Positions 10,674 through 23,410 of a DNA stretch of 64,000 nt are shown in pieces. The stretch covers positions 5,051,748-5,115,747 of the forward strand of contig NC_018397.1 in the NCBI RefSeq assembly GCF_000208865.1, read 5' to 3'. The notes beneath the pieces are model-generated. The model made no database searches, had not been told where the DNA came from, and saw only the letters and a list, made by a program, of their open reading frames with translations. This DNA comes from Neospora caninum Liverpool. Taxonomy: Eukaryota; Apicomplexa; Conoidasida; Eucoccidiorida; Sarcocystidae. How positions within the stretch are numbered: the first letter of the stretch is position 1; every line of letters starts with the position of its first letter. Made by a program: the position numbers and the translations under genes.

Positions 10674-13600
10674 CATACGTGTAGACAGAGGCGAAAACAA
10701 TTCGATGAGGAGTGGAGAAGCAGAAAGAAGAACGAGGGGAAACTGGGAGCGGGCTCGTGAGTTTCAGGAGAGGCAAGCAGGGGTTGCACAGACGCAGCAA
10801 GGAAAGGAAGCAACAGTTTACGTAGTCGAGGGCCGAGTAGAACGACAGGAACTTGGAGGGGAGGTCGAGGGGGGAAAACGTGAAACAGAACCACACACAG
10901 GAGTCAGGGTACTTCTGCCCCCTTTCTGTGCTCGCTCGTCTCGCTTGACGAGAGGGAATTAGGCCATAGAAAAAACAAACAAAAGGCAAACTCCCTTCTC
11001 TGCCCCGCTGCCGCACACGACGTGCCCGAGCGACACACGAAAGACGAGGAAAAGGAGTTTCCAGCAAAAACACCGTGAAAAAAATAAAGGAAGCAAAGTC
11101 AAGATAGAAGGCGTCTGCGGCACGTTTTACACGAAAAACAGGAGAAACCGGAGACACTAGGCCACTTGCTTTTCGCCGTCTCTGCTTACTTTTAGATTGT
11201 GGTTGTTACGTGGTTGAAGAACCACGAAAACTACAAGGAAGAAACGAAAGACGGAGCCGTCGCCACGAGGTACAAGGCGAGCAGGTAAAACGACAGAAAA
11301 CAATGGAACGGAGAGTGTGCTGTATGTTTGCTGCTCTCTCCCGATTTCTCGCGTTATCCGGCGAGTCAACAGGACACACTCATTGCGCGAGAAGAAACCA
11401 TAAAAGGGGGCGGGCGGCACAGCAGAAAAACAGCACTGCCCTCGGCGTTCTTGTTACGAATGCAGACGGAGAAAAACAAGAAGCAGGGAAGGCAGTTGAT
11501 CATATGCGCGTGGTCTTCTGTGTTGCCTGGATACGTCCAAGAAGCCTGAAGGGGGTGGGACAAGGAAAGTCTAGGCAGAGTAGAGAAACGTACGCGCGAG
11601 AGAAACCAGAAGGGAGGAAAGCAACGCAGGACAGAGCGTCCTTGAAAGGAGGCCGTCTCCTGGATGCACGGGCATGCCTCGAACGACAAATGCAAGACCA
11701 GATAGTGGTTCATCCAAACCCTGTTTTTGGGTCTTCTCTCGCGTCCTTTCGCCGGCTACTACTCTACTGTTTCAGAATTCAGAAGAAGAGCTGGACCGGA
11801 GAAGATTCTTCTCTCTGCTAGACGGGTTTGGTGTTCCAGCAGCAATGCCACGCAGAAAAAACACAAACGAACTTTTCCTGGCTGGGAACCAAGAACCTAG
11901 GAGTTTCTCGGTCGTTTTCCCGGCCTTGTCGCCCGGAGCCTTGCGGCTGTTGGTTTTTTTTCTCCATCTACTAAAAACACGCGAAGTGGCCGATCTGCCA
12001 TTTCAAAGCTTCGTCGCTGTTCTTGCGATGAAAAAAGAATAGAAATCAGACTAACGAAAAAGCCTGGGGCGGTCTGTCCCGGCCTTCCTCGTGTTCCGTC
12101 AAGGCCAGAATCTGAAGAGTAATCTAAATAGCCCTGAGCCTAGGAAATGATGCAGCGAGCAGAACACGTCTAAATTCGCGGCCGCTCTTTCCCAGCTCAA
12201 CGAAAAGAAGAAATGAAAAGGGAAATCAAAGCGGGAACAGAGTTGCGTTCTTGTGGCTGAGCAAAAGGAGCAGTCCAAAAACCAAAAACGGAAAATCCCT
12301 CTCATCTGCCTAGGGGTCTGTTCTGTTCGGCGTGTCGTCTGTGCGGAAATTTACGCGGAGGGGCGAGGGCGAGAGACGACGCACATTCTCTCCGCTTTTC
12401 GTTCCGTAGAAGACTGAGATCAAAACACAGAGTCGGCTCGCCTCGAAAGGTCTAATCCGACATCCCCGTTTGCCGTACAGACACGGCGGAAGAAAACGCG
12501 AAAAAAAGCCGGGGGCTCTCCGGTTCTAGTGACGGCTGACAAGAACCACACGAGAAGCGGGGCGTCTGATTGCCTACGAATGCCTCTAAGTGGCTACGGC
12601 TCAGCAACGCAAAGCCAGAATCGAGCATTGAGGGAGAGTCTTCTTGTCTTTCTCATTCGCCGCAGGAGAAAAACTGTCGGGGAGGCCGGCAAGTGTGCGT
12701 CTTCACGAGAGGGAAAGCAACACCGTTCAGGCGAACCACGCAGGTCTCGATTCGCTTCCACTGCTGTCCAGGAAACAAAAGGTCTATCGTTTTTTATAGT
12801 AAGGACAAAATCCTTGAAAGTTTTTCATGAGATTCGAAACCTACCAGGCCTGCTCGAGTGCTACATTTGCGGCTCGCCCCTGCCAACGTTCTCTCCGAAG
12901 AGAGTCTCGCGGCGTCACACACCGTTACAGACGTAAAACACTCCAGAGTTTTGTTCCCGGACCACGCCGTGAGGGATTCGTAGCTGCGTCAGATGTGAAA
13001 TTCAGACCCCAAACCATACCCTCGCTTCGCCGAGATAGTCGAAACGGAGTGGAAACGGCCGAACTCTTTGTGTGGTTCCGCGAGAGGCTGCCCCGATTCA
13101 GTTTCATCCCTTTCATTACAAGATGGAAGAACGCAGAAATCCGAGAAGTCGAGAGGCTGCGAAGGACGAACAGACCTGTTTCTCTTATTTCTCAAGTTTT
13201 GCTCTGCTTCAGCCGTTCAGCCATTCTCTGTGTTGTCTCCCCCTCGCCAGGCAGTTCGAAACGCTACTCCGAAAAGGGGAACACACTCCCGAGAGTCTCG
13301 GTTTCTTCTGATGGGCGTCCCCAGAGCGACAGAAGCTCCTCACAAAGTGCCCCAATCCTCCCAGGCACATCCGCCTGCTCTCTCCGCCGTCGAGCCGTCG
13401 CTTTGGGTCTAGCCCTTTCTCGCCTCGCTACTCTTTTCTACCCTTTCTGATACCGCATTCTCTGAGCTCCTTTCGAGCGCTAGTCCGCTGGTGAGTTTCC
13501 AGTGCGGGGCGCGTCCACGTGTGCTTGAGAGGGGTATCCTATGACTTGCGTTTCGACGCCGCGGTCCCACGTTCTTTCCACTTTGTTAAATGTATTTTAT

Positions 13601-13970
13601 CGGTCGTGTCCTTCACGCTGTCACGTCACTGACGAGCTCTACAAAAACAATGTCGACAGCGATCTCTCTTTTCTTCGCAAGCATCCTCCCACGACAGTTC
13701 TACGTGTCCCCTGTGGCTTCCATTTGCCTGCCACCTTCGTTGCCGGAAAAAGAAATACTCAACATGTTTTTGGAGACTGTCCTGACAATCGCACCATCTG
13801 GCTGTTTTTCGCGTTTCGGTCATCTGAGATTGCATGCACCCTTGTTTATTTCATGGGTGAGGTTTCGTGGTCCACGAGAACAGCAAATAGCCTTTCACTC
13901 GCTTCTCGCCTCCTGCTCTCCTCGCCCCTCCCCTCTGCATTCCCTCCTCGTTTGTACTCTCCGCTGTCCA

Positions 13971-16900
13971 TTACTCGTCTGACAACCACTCTATCGGATC
14001 TGTTGTTCGCCTTCCTAGCGCGATCTTTGTGTTCTTTTCGCTGACTTCTTCACCGTTCAGTGTATGCACACTGGCTTCGGTGTCGTCTCTCCCCTTCCCC
14101 CTGTCTCCGCTCCTCGCTCCTTCCCGTTCTCGTCTCCGGCCTCTTACGTGTTCTGCGTCTCGCTCCCCGTCCTCTGGAGTCCGCGCAGCACTCTTCTGCT
14201 CCCTCTCTTGCCGAGACTCGCTTCTTTCTTTCATTCCTCCAGCGCGCGGGCTCGACCCTTCTGCATTCTCTCCCGCGGGGGCCTTATGAGCACTGGCTGG
14301 GCTCCTGTCTCCTGCCTCGCGCGCTTCCTCCTTGCCGGCCAGCGCCGACCCCCACAAGGCCGACAGGCTCCCCCCGCTGGAGCCCCACCGCGCGAGTCCC
14401 TTCAGCGACATGCCGCGGGTCCGCGGCAGCAACGAGGCCAAGTCGCCTGTCTCTTTCTCGCCCTTCTGTGCAGCGGCCGAGCCGGATTTGGCGAGACGCG
14501 AGGATGACGCGCCTTCCCCAGCCGAACGGGACGCCTGACGCTGAGACTGAGACGCGTTTTCTCCGCTTTCGGCTCCTGGGCAGTCGCGGCTCGCTCCTGC
14601 GACCGTCTCCACAGACAGCGCTTCTGGCTGGTTGGGCCTCGCCAAGTCGAAGGACTGAATACGCGACCGCGCCCCCATCGAGGATCGGCGCGAGTCCGAG
14701 TCGAGCGAGGAGTCTTGCGACACGAGGGAAGAGACGCAGGACGAGCGAGAAGACGAACCAGAAGAGAAGTACTCGGCCGCGCTGGCGCTTCTACCTACGC
14801 GTCGTTTCCCTGGTTCTGCCTCTGACTGCCTTCCGTGTCCACGGGCCCTGTCGCCCATTCTCGGGTCTCTGGCCCCGAATTCCGCCCCCATCGCAGCCTC
14901 GGAAACTGTGTGGAGGTTCCGGCTCTCTTCAGTCCGTTTCGTCCCCTCCTCAGGGGGGTGATGCTTCTTCTCGTCCTCGCCCGTCCGGCGGGACGTCAGG
15001 CGGTTCAGCTTGCCGAACCATTTCCGAGTTGTCCCTGTCACAGTCTCCTTCCACCCTTTCTCGTGGCCATGGCCCTTGCCTTTGTCTGTGTCAGGCACCC
15101 AGCTGGAGGCGTGCTGGAGGTGCTCGTGCCGCTCCATCGGGAGTCCCTTCCCCTCCCCCCCCCCTTCTCCGTAGAACCCCCGGCTGCTGTTGAAGACGCC
15201 TCCGGGGCTGCTTGGGCCAGCATCGCGAAGGCGCTCCTGGAAGTCGCCGAGGCGCAGCGGGGGCACTTTCGGAACCCCGGACATGCGGCTCGTCAGAGGG
15301 AGCACCTGGTCCTCGAGATCTGGATTTTGCACAAGGCCACACGACGGCGAGCGACTCGGCGGCGAGACACCCGCGCCGCCTTGATCGAGCAAGTTTCGAG
15401 GCGACAGAGAGGGAAGCACATCGTCATCGACGGAGACTCGGGGCGACGCCAGCGGGGCGACCGCGGCGAACGCGCCGGCGAGCCCCTGGGGCCCTGGCCC
15501 CGAACCGCCAGCTGGGCCCAAAGGCCCCCGAGGAGACCGGATGACCGAGCCCGCGAGCCACGGCGCCTGCACCACCAGAGAGGCCGCCCCACCCTCGATA
15601 TCGGCAGACCCGCGACCGCCCGCCGAGCGAATCGGGCTCGGAACAAACGCGCCATCGACTTCACCCCCATGGGCAAGGTCTGTCGGACGGGGCGAGGGCG
15701 GAGCGCGAGGAGACGCCGGGGCGCTGTCGTGGTGCCCGCGCGTCTCTCTCGGGCCTCGCGGACTTAGGGCAGCGCAGACCCGCGACAAGAACGAATGCGA
15801 CTCTTCACTTCCTCGAGGCGAATTGTGCCGGCTCAGAGTCCCTCCGGGCTCTCGGTCGCCTCGCGGAGACGCAGAGCGAAGGCCGCGCGGCGAAGTTAGG
15901 CTGGCAACCTCGAGCTGAAGAGACCGCATCTGCTGCACAGTGTGCATGTGCTGGATGCCCTGTTGCATCGCTTGTTGGCGCGCTCCCAGCTCCTCGAATG
16001 CGGATTCGGCGTATTTGATTTTGTACTGAATCAGCTGAGACTGGATCTCGTGCCGCTCCGCCTCACTGGCGTCCAAAGACGCGCGAAGCTTCTCCAAATT
16101 CGGCACATGCTGAACACACGCACAAAGAAGAGAACGCGACGCAGCACAAGTCATGAACGACCCGTGCGCAGAGCCGACATAGACACCCTGCACACAAAGG
16201 ATCCGAGTAGGCTCTTCGCGTCAGGCTTCTTTTCCGCAAATCCCTCCCCCAAGTGAAACGCATTCACGCGGCAAGAAGTCAAGACCCCTCTGCAGAAGCA
16301 AATGAAGGAAATCCACTGTACCTCAGACTCGCAAACATGCTTCGCCTGTTCGAGGGCCTCCGCGACCTCCTGGTGCTTCCGGCGTTCGTAATACAGTTCT
16401 CCGATCAGGCCGTCGCGCTCGGTCTTCAGCGCCGCCACGGAGGCTGTCAGCGAAACCTGCAAACGCGACGAGAGAAAGTGTCAGATCGCATCGGCGGGAT
16501 CTTTGCACACGTCGACAGCATGCAGTATGTCCACGTCGCTGTAACATCAAAGATATTTACACGCATGCATGTACACATGGGGGTGTGGAAGTCGAAAGCA
16601 CCGTATTGCCTTTCCTCCCGTAGGTCCACTGCACACAGTTCTCTCTGTTTTCTGCTGATTTCCCTCTGTTTTCGCAGCGACACATTTGCCTTGCCCGTTG
16701 CTTCCTCTCTGGACCTTTCTGGTGGCGACTGGAGTGAGCCAGAGTCCGTTCCTGGTCTGTGCACTGGGCACAGCTTAGCAGGGCAGTTGTCGAATATTTT
16801 TAGAGAGAGTATCTTGGATGCACAGATGTGGCTGAACAAAAAACCTTTAAACTGATTAGGCTCCCCCCTGTGTCCCGTGCGTGGATCAAACGTCGGCGAC

Positions 16901-18239
16901 CTACCACAGCCGCCTTGTCGGCAGCGCGTCCTTCGTGTCCTGTCGTGTCTCCCGCTTCTCCAGAGGCGCTTCGTTCGTCGTTTGTCTCTGCGGCCACTCT
17001 GGCCGCGGCCCGCACGGCTGCATCGGCGCCGGCTGCGCGACTCTTTAACTGGTTGATGTCTTGCTTTAAAGCGGCGATTTCCTGGAGCAGCGTCTCCCGT
17101 TCTCGCCGACTGCTGTCCCTCTCCTTCTGCGTCTGTCTCTCGGCGGTGCGCTTCTCTCTGCGGAGCTCCTGGACCGCGAAAGCCTGACTCGCCTGGACCT
17201 TCGCGGCGTCCCCGAGGCGCGCCTGGAGGCTGACGGCCTTCTCCATCCACAGAAAGAGGTCTCCACGCAACTTCTTGAACCAGAATTCCGCTTCGTGTAG
17301 ACGCTTTCTCAGCGCCTCGACGTTCGTCTCGTCGTCTACGTTTTCGAACAAAGACGCGGTGTCTGATTCGAGAACGCAGTCTGGAAGGACAGGGGGCGGA
17401 AAGGACTGCGTAGCCAGGGCATTGCTGGCATTGTTGCCTGGAAACGAGGGCGAGAACGAATACGCCGTGGGGAAGAGATCAACCGCAGCAGCGTAGGTTT
17501 GCTCGCGATCAAAAGAAGCCAGGCGCTGAGTGACGGCGGCGCCTCGCGCACCCAGCGAGGCCATTTCTTCGTCATCCGACTGGCAAAACGCAGAGGCTGA
17601 CCTCGACTCTTGGACGACTTCAGGGAGAGGCGAAGTGCTGCCGCTCTTCTCTGCCGCGACAGCTGAAGAGATACCGGGCGACCGCGTCGGATCTTCCTCA
17701 GGAACTGCGGGTGATGAGGAAGGCCCAGGCTGAGGCGCAGACGCTTTTGGAGGCACCGACTCAGAGAGAACGTCAGGAGAAGCAGTGTCTTGTTGTTTCG
17801 CCGACGTCGATGGGTCACCAGGCGGAGAAACAGTGGAGGCCTCTGGAGGCGAGGGCGACGGCTTTTCTGTGGGCGGCGAAGACGCGTGATGTTCCGTGGA
17901 GGCCGAGGCGTTGCTTTCTGCAGGCTTCGCTTCTGTGGCAAGGCCTCCGGAGACCGCCGGCGGGTTTGGACGCGTGCCCGCTTCAGGACCAGACGCAGGT
18001 GCCAGGACGGAAGCCGAGTGGGACGGAGCGGAAACAAGGGAGTCCGCAGAAGAAAACGAGGAGGACGTCGAACACACGGAGGCGTCCAGCTGACCTTTCT
18101 CAGGGGCATCGACGGCAGCGGCCGGTGGCGACGGACCCTTTGGCGGGGAAGCATCGGCTCTGTGCGTTGTGGAGCGTTTTGGGTTCCGACTCCCCGAGCG
18201 GCGCTGGGAGGAGGCTGCGCCTCCTTTCCCTCGGGCCAT
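13971..18239 (-). CDS. Coiled-coil protein with an SPR(G) motif array, three exons, unknown function
   Basis: Exons 18239-16905, 16456-16322 and 16109-13971, all joined in phase 0, give about 1202 residues. Donors are GTAGGT (16904) and GTACAG (16321); acceptors are TTTGCAG and GTTCAG. The start ATG at 18239 has the context AAGATGG. Residues 1-300 are disordered (Ser/Pro/Ala). Residues about 307-415 and 446-550 are Lys/Glu/Gln-rich with heptad character, predicted coiled coil; the two short introns fall between and inside these helices without breaking them. Residues 563-729 carry nine SPR motifs, most as SPRG, in a Gly/Pro/Ser-rich context. The rest is charged and disordered, ending in IEWLSDE. 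There is no signal peptide or membrane segment, so it is probably cytosolic, cytoskeletal or nuclear. I do not recognise the family. The exon joins are well supported by helix continuity and phase. Confidence 0.75.
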
Positions 18240-21200
18240 CTTGGGCAAAAACGGACGCCGCGAGCAAGAAAAGGGCGAAAAAAGCGGAAGAGAACACGTG
18301 AACTGTCGAGGGTCAGCGTGAGCCTCAGCGCTTTCCAGTCGCCCGGAGTGGCCCCGTTACAGCCCTGGAGGCATTCTCTCTTTCTTCAAGGGCGGGAACA
18401 ACCCGAGAAGCGACAGCGGGAAAACAACAAAGATACGATCGAACGGAGGAATTCAACAAGCGGGTAAACGCGGAACGGGTCACGGTAGCGCGGTAGGCAG
18501 TTGGAGGTTCTCCGAGAGTCAGGAGTGAGCCAGGAGAGAACGCGTCAGGAGTCGCTACGCGCCACAGAGAAGGCCCTCAACAGAGCGAATGCCACGGCAA
18601 AAATGCTGCCGGGAGAAGGAAAACTGATTCGCGCTGTGGATGATCCAAAGTGCTCCTCGAGCAAGACGCCGGGAGGGCGACGACAGAGGATCCCAGCAGA
18701 ATCGAACGACACGTGTCCCAGAGAGTCAACCTGTAGTACAGCCACGTCTCTCATCCCCGGCCGGTGAATATCTTCTTTCTCAGGACGGCTCGTGCCTCGG
18801 AAAGACGCGGTCCTTTCCGTTCGCGAGTCCGTGCGTTCAAGTCTAGATGGTTTGCCGAACGCGGGATTGGACACGAAGGAAGCGGGAAGAAACGGGGGAA
18901 AAAGGGGAAAGCCGCCGCTCCGGCGGCCCTTCCTGCTTTCCGATGTGCTTCGGAGAAAAGAGGGGGCGTGGGTTCGCCCGTTTGAGAGTTTTCGAAGAGA
19001 ACACAGCTAGACAGCTGATGCCCTCTGGGTCGACTCGCAGGCGTTCAAGCGGGGGAGAGCACCGGTCTCGTTGGAGACACCCGAAGAGCTTGTCGAAGGA
19101 AGACGATCGATGAGTTGAGCGTCGCCTGGACGTTGCAGATGGAGCGAAAAGACGGGAAGAGAAGCGACCGACCGGAAGATAGGACGAAATGAGGAAAAAG
19201 GAAACTGGGTGAGCGGCCAAGCAAGCGGAAAACGGAGACAGCGAAAAGCCAGGGGCGTCGAGAGTCCTCAGTGCCTGCTTTACAACTCAAAAACAGCATC
19301 CCTATTCATTGAGAAAACCTGCAATTTCTTGCAGTTTTCAGGATAAAAACGTTTCCCCCGAAGAAATCGAGAAACGCTCGCCAGAGAAGAACAGGGAAGA
19401 ATGCCACGAAGCACGGAGCATCGGCACCTTCGCGCAATTCTGCCACGATTGCTTTGGCGAGCAGGCGCCGACGTGTAGCCCGGGGTCTCTTGGGGTTTTC
19501 AGTAGCAGTGTTTTCTTCCGCAGAAGGGGGCGTTTTGGTGACGAACTCTCACCCTTAACAAAGTTGTCATCCGAGGCGAGTGCGTTTTCAGAATCGGCGC
19601 GAGAGGCACCGAAGAATGTGTCCCAAAAGGCATATTGACGCGAGTTCCCTCAAGTGTGTTCTCGACCTACCGTCCAGAAAGCCCCATCGGACTCCTGATA
19701 TTCTAGCGGAGAGTCTTCAGAGATTATTTCCTCTATGTTTCCAATAACTTCGGCCAGGGAGTGCTCGAGCACTGGGAAGCCCTTTTCGTGAACGAGTCTT
19801 GCAACAAAACATCGTAGTTCCGGCAACTGGCGCCGCAAAAAGGAAGAACCCAGTTGGCCACATCCTGAAGCTGTCGGACGCAGGGTCATCAACTCACACT
19901 CGTTTATAACGCTGTAGAAGACTGTGGTACGAGAAGAATCTTTTGCGGTGAAATCCTGGATGACACGCTCTCGTTAATTCTGCGCTATGTCGGCGGGTTT
20001 CTCACGCCCAACCACTCGGCGAAGACGATAAGTCCGTTGGCTAGTGAAGCGGAGAAAAATCAGTCGATAGACGTTGCCGGCTTCTTCCACATGAGACGGC
20101 TACTTCAGCAAAGCTTTGGAAGCGGCACTGAATTCGTTTCAGGGGAGACGACTCTTTTTTAACAGCGTGGCTAACTTCATGTTGAAACGGGTGCGAGACT
20201 GGACATGCCTCGATGATACACGGCCTACGTAAGATCACGCGTAGCGTGTGAGAGTGTCTTTTCCACACGACGCTATCCCCGGCGCAAATTGTAAGTTCGA
20301 TAGATAAAGCGATGAGAGAAACTGTTCAGAAGCGAGGTGCTGAACAGAGATCTCATTGGATGCTAACATAAAAAAAAACGGATAACGCTGCCACACACGT
20401 TTAACAGCGTGCAGCAAAGGGTTCATACATTCGGCCGGTAGTTTTGTGGTATCGACGGACTGTCCCCGGTTTTCCCCATCGCAGGCCTTGCTTTGTTCCT
20501 TACCTTGCAAAGGCTTTTTCCACGACATGGCCAGACGAAGCCTCAGTTTAAACCCTCAAAACGAACGGTTCATGGGAGTTAGTCGCTGGCAAATTCGCGG
20601 AACTGGAAAGCTGCAGTACTCTAGAAGAGAAAGGCACGACGTGTATGTGGACAGTGTAATGTAACCGCGTAACGAATACGGTACCGTCGGCGAATTCCGC
20701 TGCCAAATCATAGTCCCAGTACGCCAGTGAAGCGGAGTCAAAACAAGGAAAAAAACACGGTGGTTCCCAGGGAATCCGAGGGTAAGCAGCCGTACAACTG
20801 CCACAGGGTCGCCGCTGTTAAACTGAGCATGAGATGTAGAAGAACCGTGCGAAGACCGCTTTGCAATCCCAGTACGTGCTGTGGTTATTTGGCATACTGG
20901 GGGTGTGTGAAAGCAGCTCCTAATAGCCCGGTTAGTGGCAGATGGGAATGCCTGCCGCAGAGCCGCTTGTATGAGTGCTGGCGCTGTCATGAGATCGATC
21001 TTTGTCAGGCTTAGACGGCTTCGCTGGGAAAGCTAGGATGCTCAGTTTTTCGAAGGAAGTCACCGTCAAGAGCGGATGTTTTGTTTGGACGACGTGCGTT
21101 GTCCTGTCTGACACCTCAGGAAGCCTCAGCTGTCGCCTTCAGTAAAGGAAGCCGACAACGGCAGAAGTGATAGAGTGACGTGTCCTCAAAGGAGACTCGC

Positions 21201-23410
21201 GTTAACGAGCAAACAGGCATTTCGGAGAACCGGGCTATGCTCCCAGTGGACAAATTGGAAACACACAAGAAAACAACGGAGCACGGTCTTACTATTGTAC
21301 AGCGCGTGGTTGTTGATGTGCTTCAGTCATCCAAACTGTTTTACTATGTTATGCCTTAGAGCTGCCGGAAGAAAACCTACCTAGTAGTCTACCGGAACAG
21401 CGAAGCATCACTGTAGTCTCCTCGACATACTTTGAAACCCTGTTTTCTAACGTTCAGGACGAGAAACATTTTCCCGTTCCTCCCTCGCTGATCGCCACTT
21501 CCCTCCCCTCGAAGCAACGGAGCAACCTCCCACAGTCTGTTTTATGCTGAAAGGTCGCGTTTTTGTAGTTTTCTGTTCTCGTTCTCGAGCGGTTCCTGCC
21601 CTCAATCAGAGGGAAGACAGTTCACGGATTCGGGCGGGCTGCCGTAAGAACCGCATATTCCGTCTCTAGTCACAGAACTAACAACGTGGCTAAGCAGGTG
21701 CGCCTTGAGACGAAAGCCAGGCGGGATGGAGCTGCAACTGAGTCCTGCTGATATATGCGAGACCAAGTTTCCGCTTGTTGGCCTGGCCTTGTTCCGACTC
21801 GTTGCGGGTGGCTGCTACAGCGTACAGTATCGAGAATACGTCGCGGCTAGAATGTGTTACACCTGTTCACTGGGCTGTTGCTTAGATATGGGAAATGTGT
21901 GAAAACACACAGCTCCGGTGTATGACGAAACAGTTGCGCTGGTTCTGATTTACGCTGGGCATTGAAAGTTGACGGACGGGCGTCGTGACTGACGTACACA
22001 TCCGTTCGCTAAGCAATCCCCGCTTCAACGCCTGCATGCGTGCATGCAAGCGATGGACCAGTAGGAGACGGCTCTGAGTACAGCGATTTCTGCATAGTTT
22101 TTGTTCGTTGTCTGCTTGGTTGTCTACTTTTTTCCCCCTTGTGTCTTCCCTCAGTCGTCCTTCTTCTTCGGGCGCCAACGTTCTTTGTCTGTGCTGCGCT
22201 GGCTACTGCCCGTTCGTCACTGGCTCGGCCGTCGAAACCGCCAGTGGTCACCCAGGCATTAACGCAGAACATGGGGATGCAGCACCGAAGGAGGGGAGGC
22301 TTTTGAGCTGTAAAGACACCTCATCAGGTGTGCCTCTTTTGGGCGACTTCGTTCAGTGTCAAATTCCGTGGCCAGAAACTACTCAACCCCTCAGCGCCGC
22401 TGGTGCGCGCACAGCGTCCATCGACTTCGGTTGGCCGGCTTCGAACGCCGTTGCAGAGATTCCTTGCGTGACGGTCCGCGCACTGTCACGCGAAAAGCAC
22501 GTGTACACCCACACAGTGTCAAGTTCCCGTCCCACCGCGTGGAGTGGTATCGTGAATTCGTGCACTGTGCAGGCCACCTAGCCTGTCTTCCCTCGTCCGC
22601 CCCCTTGCTCGCGATTCCTGCCGTCTCGCATTGTCGCAACCCTTGACAACTCCGCTCACTTTTTCCGCATGCACATGAGAATAGGGCCAAGTGACCGTGT
22701 GACCGTGAGCTTCGCTGCGTTTCTTGAGCCTTTTCCCGGCACAGTCTTCCACGGGGAAAACCGTCCGCTCCTTTTCTGGCGAACTCAGGACTCACACCTT
22801 CCTGGCACGCGAGAAGCTAGTCTCTTGCCGAGCAGCCTCGTTGCGAGTTGATTCGGGCTCTGCGCTACTCAGAAGCGCTCGCGTTTCCGCAGCGTACCCA
22901 GGAGACTCTCGCGCTTCCCCCAGTTCCGCACCGCTCGTCCGCCGCTGGGTTTCCTCGAGACACGCAGTCGCCTCTCCGCCTCCTCTCGGGGTTCGATCTG
23001 CAGAATGCCCAGCTGGCCGCGCATGCAGAAACTAGGGAAGAAGTCGCGTGTGAACGGGCGCTCTCTGAAAGAGAAACGTGAGGCCTGGCCTGCGCGGGGC
23101 CGCAGCCTTCCCAACTGCCACGGGGTTTGGGGCCCGCACGCGTGGTGAGCATAAGACAAAAACGAAAGGTTCCGCCAAGGCGCCCACAGGGCCCTTGCGT
23201 TTCCGCGCTTAAACCTCTCCTGGATCTTCCCTTCTCTCTTCGCGGGAAAGCCATTTTCGCCTGCTTTCCTCGCTCCCCGAATCTCCCTGTCCTTTTCCCT
23301 CTCCCCCTTCCGCCTGGCTGCCGGCTGTTCGCGCCGCCTCGCCACGGTGCGCCTCCCGCGCCTTCCCTTCTCTCCGGGCTGCTTTTGCAGCCGCTCTGGA
23401 CCTGACGAAG
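18240..23410. other. Divergent spacer between the coiled-coil and cullin genes
   Basis: 5.2 kb upstream of both flanking genes, so it should contain two promoters. About 19300-22000 is lower in GC than its surroundings. One minus-strand open segment, 19889-19671, starts with ATG, encodes about 73 ordinary-looking residues and ends exactly at a GTAGGT donor (19670), but I found no convincing downstream exon. Another open frame, 22108-22581 (+), has no ATG start. I record both as unproven and call no gene. Confidence 0.55.
22033..22047. promoter_or_regulatory. Two TGCATGC motifs, possible ApiAP2-type sites
   Basis: TGCATGC occurs at 22033-22039 and again at 22041-22047, one base apart. This palindromic heptamer is known to be enriched upstream of apicomplexan genes and bound by some AP2-domain factors. 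Here it lies about 1.4 kb upstream of the cullin ATG. The motif is seen; its use is inference. Confidence 0.3.

Larger units (their letters stand above)
8770..13970. other. Spacer between the FAS1 gene 5' side and the coiled-coil gene 3' side
   Basis: 5.2 kb between two minus-strand genes; it should hold the FAS1 promoter and 5' UTR and the coiled-coil gene 3' UTR. From 8770 to 9654 the FAS1 frame stays open (Ser-rich; 15-base purine repeats at about 8820-8950), so this part may be 5' UTR or extra coding sequence. 9780-9900 is AT-rich. An (AT)n tract lies at 10653-10673. ORFs of up to about 200 codons (for example 12827-13450 and 11210-11821) show no domain, no signal peptide and no splice pattern I could defend, so I call no gene here. 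Confidence 0.6.

Noticed and set aside
22108..22581. Possible small secreted protein upstream of the cullin
   Set aside because: No ATG start in frame and no splice acceptor that would supply one; a few cysteines only.
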